Source of the DNA: Rugalucina vietnamica
Lineage: Eukaryota > Mollusca > Bivalvia > Lucinida > Lucinidae
Reading direction: 5' to 3'
Assembly: GCA_964017185.1 (NCBI GenBank)
Contig: OZ024870.1
Span: 25,939,621 to 26,003,620, forward strand
Length of the DNA stretch: 64,000 bases
Shown here piece after piece: positions 56,910 to 64,000 of this stretch (position 1 is its first letter; each line of letters opens with the position of its first letter). The notes beneath the pieces were generated by a model. That model saw nothing but the letters and a program-made list of their open reading frames with translations. It was not told the DNA's origin and searched no databases. A program made the position numbers and the translations under genes.

Positions 56910-57211
56910 ACTGTTTTCCTTGAATAAGTAGTAACAGAAATGAGCCTGTGCATGAGAAAACCAACAATTTGGGTTCCGACCAGGTCCGACACAAACCGAC
57001 CTGTGCAGTAAAAGAAGCAGGCTAGAAGCTTGAAATTTAGGATTTAAGAAGAAGAGAGATTGTACTATCCGTGTAGCGAAAACAAAGGCGCTGATCAGCT
57101 TCACAGTTACTGCGAAGCTTATCTGCGCCTTTGTTTTCGCCTAGGCAGATTGTTGGTTTTCCCATGTGGCGGCTCATTACTGTTTTCCTTGAATAAGTAG
57201 TAACAGAAATG
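56910..57211. repeat. 33-bp perfect direct repeats flanking an M1 copy
   Basis: ACTGTTTTCCTTGAATAAGT, continuing AGTAACAGAAATG, occurs at 56910-56942 and again at 57179-57211, immediately bordering the M1 copy 56941-57177. Confidence 0.92.
56941..57177 (-). mobile_element. M1 MITE with 33-bp flanking duplication
   Basis: Ends TGAGCCTGTGCATGAGAAAA and CATGTGGCGGCTCA; near-full palindrome. Inverted relative to the copy 143 bp to its left. Confidence 0.92.
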
Positions 57212-58217
57212 GTAACTTTTGACTAAAAGTAATGGAAAGAAAGATCAGAATAGGCTAGTAGATGGTGTATATACCAAGACTTGAGATCAATACTAAACCC
57301 AGACCGTTTACTCTTTTTCAGTCCACATACGCTGTTCATCTCGTATGAGTGAAATGATCTTGAAAGAGACATTAAACTGCATTAGAAAAAAATACTTAAA
57401 ACCTACAAAAATATTTAAAACCTACCTCCCAAATTGTAACACAAACATATTGTTTTACCAGAAAAATGACCAAAATGTACAAAAAGGTATTTATACTAAA
57501 AAGACACAATCATACAAAGTTTGCATAAATTAAGAATTAAATTCCCCTCTGTAGTGTTGAATGTTATAACCACATAGTAAAAAAATATAGGGAAGCCTTT
57601 ATTCGGAAAACTATAATTCAACATAGATACCATGCAAAAATTATTATCACTCTTGCATATTTCTCCATAAAAGCCAAAGATGTGGATACCCATTATGAAG
57701 CTAGTCAAGAAGGCACATCTGGTGAGTACCCTACACTTATAGTTTATGCAGAAACAACTTAAAAGTTCTTAATATATCTCAAAATGTTTACTATATCAAG
57801 GCTACTGCGGTATTACATAGTTTCGTTGTCTGACGTTGATATTCAAAAGCGCTACTGAGTTAAATTATCGGTGTCACAAAACAGCAACCTACCACTATCT
57901 GTTTAACAAGTTTGGTGTATCTGTTACGATTAATGATCCCATGTCGCCAATCTTAGATTAACACTTGTTAGCGAAAATCCTCTCTTCAAACATATTCAGC
58001 CTTGTTCACAAGACAATCTTTAAAACAACTTGTTTATATAGAGCTTCGAAGAGAGCTAAACAAACAAGCTAATGGTTTTTTAACTTTGATCTAGAAGTTG
58101 TTCAACTCTGTAACACATAGTCAATATTTTAATTCTATCATAACATTTAAATAGAAGACCCACTAGTATATAAAATGGGAAGTGGTGTTTTGAAATGTAC
58201 AAGCAACCAAAGCCAAA
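57212..58217. other. No firm gene
   Basis: AT-rich. A 48-bp open stretch at about 57673-57720 ends at a GTGAGT donor-like site (see rejected). Confidence 0.4.
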
Positions 58218-58434
58218 TGAGCCAGTGCATGAGAAACAATTTGGGTTCCGACCAAGTTCGACACAAACCAGTCTGTATAACCACACAAGCAGGCTAGAAG
58301 CTTGAAATTTTAGGCTAAAGTAGAAGAGGGATTGTACTATCTGTGTAGCGAAAACAAAGGCGCTGATCAGCTTCACAGTTACTGCGAAGCTGATCTGCGC
58401 CTTTGTTTTCCTTGGTTTTCCCATGCGGTGGCCC
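58218..58434 (-). mobile_element. M1 MITE with small deletions
   Basis: Left end TGAGCCAGTGCATGAG lacks AAACCAAC. The right side lost the bases between TTTGTTTTC and TTGGTTTTCC. The palindrome is complete. Confidence 0.87.
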
Positions 58435-58518
58435 AAATGGTGATTTCTAAAATCACCTCTGAACAGCTGAATAGAACAAATTTAAAATAAGTACCACCAT
58501 AAGAATTTTCCATATTAA

Positions 58519-58774
58519 CATCAGGAAAACATGTCCGTGTAATGTATACCCCCTTGTACCCCACTTTTGTATAGCAAAACTGGGGTATGCAGGGTTTTAC
58601 CTATTTTTCTTATTTTTGCTCCAAAACATAGATTGTGGGTACCCACAATGTGGGTACCCACAATCTATGTTTTGAGCAAAAATAAGAAAAATACAAAAAA
58701 AAAATGTACTAAAAATGTTCAATTTTTACAATTTAAGAAAAATCTGTATATTACATGGGCGTGTTTTCGTAATG
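58519..58774. mobile_element. P MITE copy 7, central palindrome lost
   Basis: Ends CATCAGGAAAACATGTCCG and GGGCGTGTTTTCGTAATG are intact, but the GC-rich centre (GAACCGCC...) is gone. The arms meet as GTGGGTACCCACAATGTGGG. Confidence 0.87.
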
Positions 58775-59339
58775 AACGGCATTTCACAGTGATGCTGCAG
58801 CATATTAATTGAAAATCTTCATCAAGATATATCACATTTCAGAAATTACAAATTGCTGAATTTTGCATATGCAAAAGTTATTTAAATCTTACCTACATTT
58901 TACCTTTAACCCTGTTCATTAAATTAAATGTTCCACAAAGAACTATAAAAGGACAGTAAATTATGTTTCTTTGAAAACACAACAAAAAAAAACTAAGCAT
59001 AACAAAACAGTAGAATATACATAAATGTCTCCCTAGACTAAATTACTTTTCCTACATAATATTAAGTATTCAATGGGAAAAAGTTTTGCACAACTAAGTT
59101 TGAATGCAAACTGATGATATTTGTATTATTTACGATAAATTGCCGATGATATGTGGAGAACATCGTTCTGTGATATGATCTTAATGTCTGTCGGCCACGC
59201 TTTAAAGCACCAGAGATACAGAATATGAACATCGCAAATATAAAAGGTCAAATTAAGTCAGAAATCAAAAACCACGGCTTCTGAGAATATGACTATTCCT
59301 GATTTAAATTGAATCTGAACTGACAAAGTGAGGCATTGT
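58775..59339. other. No gene seen; AT-rich
   Basis: No repeat or open frame of note. Confidence 0.5.
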
Positions 59340-59815
59340 CTCTCTACTCCAATAAAGTCCCAATCATGTCCCACATAACCTCCCAATCATGTCCCACATA
59401 ACCTCCCAATCATGTCCCACATAACCTCCCAATCATGTCTCAAATAGACTCTCAATCATGTCTCCCATAATCTCATAATCATGTCTCATGTAATCTCACA
59501 AGCATGTCTCACATAATCTCACAATCATGCTTCACAAAATCTCACAATCATGCCACACAAAATCTCAAAATCATGTCTCACATAATCTCACAATCATGAC
59601 TAACATGATGTTACAATACTGTCGTCCGTAACCTTACAATTATGTCTGTAATAATCTCACAATAATGTCCCACACAATCTCAGAATCATGCCTCACATAA
59701 TGTTATAATAATGTCTTACATAAGCTCTCACAATCATGTCTCGCAGAATCTCACAATCAGGTCTGACACACCATCATAAGCCTTTCATAATTTTAAAATC
59801 ATGTTTCACATAAGC
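59340..59815 (+). repeat. 22-bp degenerate tandem repeat, ~20 units
   Basis: Units of the form CAATCATGTC(C/T)CACATAA then YCTC. The first four are nearly identical; divergence rises to the right, where ACAATCATG remains the most conserved part. Confidence 0.9.
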
Positions 59816-59973
59816 TTATGATATTAAATAAGTACTTGAATTTTTTTCTTGAGACTGTTCTGTTTATATATCAAGGCATATATCCAGAAACTTAGAACTT
59901 TACTGTATCTTATATGAATTTTACTTAATATTCAGTTCATATCAAATATTTATTTGGGGCTTTCAATAATAAA

Positions 59974-61960
59974 CCAGAGGACCAATGGTCCTGTAAACGC
60001 TCACCTGAGTCTGCTGCATATACCAATAAACATGTTTGAATATTATGGTATTTAACCCCAGTGCAGGGGCAGATGAAGCCCTTGGGCCGTTTTCTTTTTT
60101 CAGAATAATCAATATTCTGTCCATTTGCCAATTTCTTGCTGGCTTTTCCCTTCAAATGACATTTTAACAGTTTTTCCCATTCAAATGCCTGGGCAACCCA
60201 TGTTGACCTTGCCATAAACTTGGTCAAGGTCATCACAGGGTCATGATTTATATATACATTGTAGTACTATAGCCATGGATGCTTCACGCCAAGTTTCATT
60301 GAAGTCAATCTATTGGTTTCAGAGAAGAAGATATTTGAAGGGTTTTTATCATATATGGGCATGGCGGCCATCTTGGTCATGTGACCTAGATTATTAATAT
60401 ATACATTGGTTCCCCCATCCTACAGATGCTTCACATAAAATTTGGCTTTGATTGGCCAAGTGGTTTTAGAAGAGAAGATGTTTGAATATTATGGTAATAT
60501 ACATTTATATTGCCTCCGGGTGTGGGCATATGAGCCCTTAGGTCCATTTTTTTTCAGAATCATTAATATTTAGTCCTACTACCCATTGCCTGCAAGATTT
60601 TCACCTCAAATGACTTTTTAAAAGTTTTCCAAATTCCAATGCATTGGCGACCTATGTTGACCTTGTCTGAAAATAGGTCAAGGTCACCACAGGGTCATAA
60701 TTTATATATACATTGTAGTACTTCAGCCATTGGTGCTTCATGCCAAGTTTCTTTGAAATCGGTCCACCAGATTCGGAGAAGAAGATTTTTGAAGGGTTTC
60801 TACCTTATATGGGCATGGCAGCCATCTTGGTCCTGTGAACTAGATAATTTATATATACATTAAATAAATTAAAAAATAATTCCCCCATTCCATAGATGCT
60901 TCACATAAAATTTGGCTTTGATTCGCCAAGCGGTTTCAGAGGAGAAGATGTTTGAATATTATGGTAATATACATGTATATTGCCCCGGGGTGGGGGGCAC
61001 ATGAGCCCCTGGGGTCCATTTTTTTCAGAATCATTAATATTCAGTCCTACTGCCCATTTCCTGCAAGACTTTCACTTTAAATGACATTTTAAAAGTTTTC
61101 CCTATTCAAATGCATTGGCGACCTATGTTGACCTTGCCGTAAAAAAAGGTCAAGGTCATCACAGGGTCATGATTTATATACACATTGTAGTACTTGAGCC
61201 ATTGATGCTTCATGCCAAGTTTCTTTGAAATCGATCCACCGGTTCTGGAGAAGAAGATTTTTGAAGGGTTTTTACCATATATGGGCATTGCGGCCATCTT
61301 GGTCATGTGACCTGGATTATTTATATACACAATGATAACCACTTCCTATTGATGCTTCACATAAAATTTGGTTTTATTGGCCAAGCGGTTTCAGAGGAGA
61401 TTATGTTTGAATATTATGGTAATATACATGTATATTGCCCCGGCGTGGGGGCATATGAGCCCCTGGGGTCCAATTTTTTCAGAATCATTAATATTCAGTC
61501 CTACTGCCCATTTCCTGCAAGACTTTTACTTTAAATGACATTTTAACAATTTTCCCCATTCAAATGCATTGGGGACCTATGTTGACCTTGCCGTAAAATA
61601 GGTCAAGGTCATCACAGGGTCATGATTTATATACACATTGTAGTGCTTGAGCCATCAATGCTTCATGCCATGTTTCGTTGAAATCAGTCCACCGGTTCTG
61701 GAGAAGAAGATTTTTGAAGGGTTTTTACCATATATGGGCATGGCGGCCATCTTGGTCATGTGACCTGGATTTCTTATATACACATTGGTTCCCCCTTCCT
61801 ATAGATGCTTCATATAAAATTTGGCTTTGGTTGGCCAAGCGGTTTCAGAGAAGAAGAGCTTTGAAATTGTGGACGGACGGATGGACGACGGACGGACGGA
61901 CGCCGGATCATGGCCATCCTATAAGCTCACCTTGTGAGCCTAACGGCTCAGGTGAGCTAA
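59974..61960 (+). repeat. Tandem-core element F1, ~4 units of ~460 bp
   Basis: Same left end (CCAGAGGACCAATGGTCCTG) and core type as the intronic copy at 41.4 kb, (GGAC)n at 61872-61902 and terminal hairpin GCTCACCTTGTGAGCCTAAC. Confidence 0.92.
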
Positions 61961-62847
61961 TAAGGGAGGATTAACTTCAGTGGTTAAAGGTCCTAAAACA
62001 TGTTATCAAAATGTAATCTTGCAAAAAACTGTCTTCACAAAATTTGATTAAAAGGAAAAAGGTTCACATGCAGTTTCAGTCAATGAAAAACCAAAATTCA
62101 GTGTTATGATAAACCCAAATTATGTGTTCCAGGAAAATAAGCCCCAGAGCTCTAGCCTTAAAGCTTACATACACACAGCCTTTGCTCCTAGCACACCCAT
62201 GTATATTTTGCAAATAACAAGGCTCACCCACATTTTATTATAACCAGCATTAAGCTTTGGCACCCAGGGTCCCAAATTTTGAATTTGGTGACATTTAATT
62301 TTCCATCTTTCTTCACAATCATAATAACCAAATATGAGTGAAGAAACTTGGTGAATACAAATTGCAGGTTTTTCAATACAGGTAAATCACTCCATCATAT
62401 CAGTGTTTTACGAGACAGTTTCACAAAATACACTCATCAGACTAGAAAATACATATTATTACCCTGTTCATTAACATGCAAGGGCAAATTACAAATTACC
62501 CCACCTATCTGTTGTCATGGATTGGCCCTTTCCTTCCCCTGTTTGGTGTCTATTTTTAGATCTTCCTAGCGGACAAGTGTTAAATATCATAGCCCAGTTT
62601 CTCTAACTAGGATGAGACAGAAATCATCATTAGATTATCATATTAATTTCCCTAACCACCTATTTACTATACAACCACAAATGAGAATGTTGTTATTATT
62701 ATTTGTAATTACTCCCTCATATTTTCATATTTTGGCTCCAATAGACCTACAATTAAATCTATACTCTTAACCACAAGTCCTAAGACCTCTTGAGTTAGTG
62801 TGTGAAAAACGTTTTACTCCTATACACTATGAAAAAAAAAATGTTAA
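61961..62847. other. No gene seen
   Basis: AT-rich with no splice-bordered frame. Confidence 0.45.
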
Positions 62848-63123
62848 CAAAACTTGCCCATGTTATATAATGAGAATTTTTAAGCTGTAAAATTGAAAAT
62901 TCCATTCGAAAAAAAGATACTTAAGTCTTGTAATATTTTTGCTCCAAACATGAATTGTGAGTACATGTTAGAACTGCCACAGCGAGGTGGTTCTAACGAG
63001 TACCCACAATCTATGTTTTGGATCAACAATAAGAGAAATAGGTATACCCCTGTATACCCCAGTTTTACTATATAAAAGTGGTGTTCAAGGGGGTATATAT
63101 TTCACAAACATATTATCCTGATG
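62848..63123. mobile_element. P MITE copy 8, diverged
   Basis: Ends AACAAAACTTGCCCATG and ACATATTATCCTGATG. The palindrome has several arm changes (GAACTGCCACAGCGAGGTGG). Confidence 0.82.
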
Positions 63124-63136
63124 TAAAATGTAAGTA

Positions 63137-63372
63137 TGAGCCGCCTCATGAGAAAACCAACAATCTGCTTATGCGAAAACAAAGACGCAGATCAGCTTCG
63201 CGGTAACCGTGAAGCTGATCAGCGCCTTTGTTTTCGCTACATGGATAGTACACTTCCTCTTCTTCTTAAATCCAAAATTTCAAGCTTCTAGCCTGCTTCT
63301 GTTACTGCACAGCCTTGTTTGTGTCAGACCTGTTCAAAAACCATATTGCTGGTTTTCCCACGAGGTGGCTCG
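63137..63372 (+). mobile_element. M1 MITE, near-intact
   Basis: Ends TGAGCCGCCTCATGAGAAAA and CACGAGGTGGCTC. One mismatch in the palindrome (GGTAACCGTGAAGC). It lies 14 bp after P copy 8. Confidence 0.92.
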
Positions 63373-63480
63373 TTTTTGATCATGTTCTGAATTAGATTTT
63401 TTTTAACAACAGTCAAAAATTTTCAAACCTTGTTTCAATTTACCTGCTTGTGTTTAAGGTACAATGTGTTGCTTCATAAA

Positions 63481-63716
63481 TGAGCCGCCTCGTGGGAAGA
63501 CCAACAATGTGGTTTCCAAACAGGTCAGACACAAACCGGCCTGTACAAGCACAGAAAAGAGCTAGAAGCTTGAAATTTCAGATTTAAGTAGAAGAGGAAT
63601 TGTACTATCCGAGTAGCGAAAACAAAGGCGCTGATCAGCTTCGCGGTAACCGCGAAGCTGATCTGCGTCTTTGTTTTCGCATATGCAGATTGTTGGTTTT
63701 CCCATGGGGCGGCTCA
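63481..63716 (-). mobile_element. M1 MITE, near-intact, inverted to previous copy
   Basis: Ends TGAGCCGCCTCGTGGGAAGA and TGGGGCGGCTCA. The palindrome is perfect. Together with the copy ending at 63372 it makes an inverted pair 108 bp apart. Confidence 0.92.
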
Positions 63717-64000
63717 AATTTCAAACAACTATGTGTTAAACAATTTTATCCATGTTGATGCATGTCAAATTTCACAGTATGGTACAGAAGTAACAACTGC
63801 CCAAACCACACACATGCTACTTTCTCAATTTTTCATCATCATAAGAATAAAACCTGATAAATATTTTATTACATTTTGTGCATTTTGAAAGTGAGCCGAA
63901 TAACTTTTAACTTTTTGTATGTTTTTATATAACTACATTTTTGTACTGCCTGACAGGTGATCAAATTGCCTTTTAGTTTTTATTTATGAGTGTAATTTAC

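Noticed and set aside
57673-57720. 48-bp open plus-strand stretch ending at G|GTGAGT
   Set aside because: Too short, open in two frames, and no partner exon found.
9051-58436. Recurring minus-strand frames such as AVSAKLISAFVFATRIVQ (near 9.1, 13.3, 46.1, 56.8 and 58.1 kb)
   Set aside because: All fall in M1 MITE copies and derive from the palindrome arm; not a protein family.
59340-59815. Regular short repeats resembling a CRISPR array
   Set aside because: Head-to-tail 22-bp units without unique spacers, in animal DNA.

Overview
The window looks like animal nuclear DNA and most likely comes from a bivalve mollusc. Coding DNA is sparse and split into short exons with GT/AG borders. The rest is long AT-rich introns and intergenic DNA packed with short inverted-repeat elements and tandem-core elements of the kind described in bivalves (pearl / Helentron-related elements). 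No operons, rRNA, intact tRNA, CRISPR array or viral gene was seen. The taxonomic call is an inference from repeats and gene style, not from a diagnostic gene.

Two minus-strand genes can be reconstructed by joining exons with matching reading phases. Gene A (about 2.6-7.7 kb, perhaps with a 5' leader exon near 17.4 kb) encodes an intracellular-looking protein of more than 565 residues, tentatively CCDC142-like; its 3' end was not found. Gene B (36.8-54.65 kb) is the most interesting item: nine consecutive phase-compatible exons encode a signal peptide followed by A-B-Ig-A-B-EGF-EGF-EGF. A and B are two cysteine-rich modules that I cannot name and that occur twice as a pair. Its 3' end was not found either. 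A good-looking first coding exon (23.5 kb, minus) and an isolated plus-strand exon (32.9 kb) hint at further genes.

Mobile DNA dominates. (1) Tandem-core elements of six families (F1-F6) share one layout: a left end complementary to the right end, an array of roughly 150-bp monomers, a simple-sequence tract such as (GGAC)n, and a right terminal hairpin. A similar box recurs in their monomers although the terminal stems differ. (2) M1 is a ~235-bp palindromic MITE with 22 copies or fragments. (3) P is a ~280-bp MITE with a perfect central palindrome, eight copies and one fragment. (4) M2 is a ~225-bp MITE with five copies. (5) A 5.8-kb element with long inverted ends (24-29.8 kb) carries a nested mariner. 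(6) There are also a 1.6-kb foldback element with CRE/E-box/CCAAT motifs, two single inverted-repeat elements, tRNA-Thr-like SINE remnants and microsatellites.

Several MITEs lie within tens of bases of gene B splice sites.
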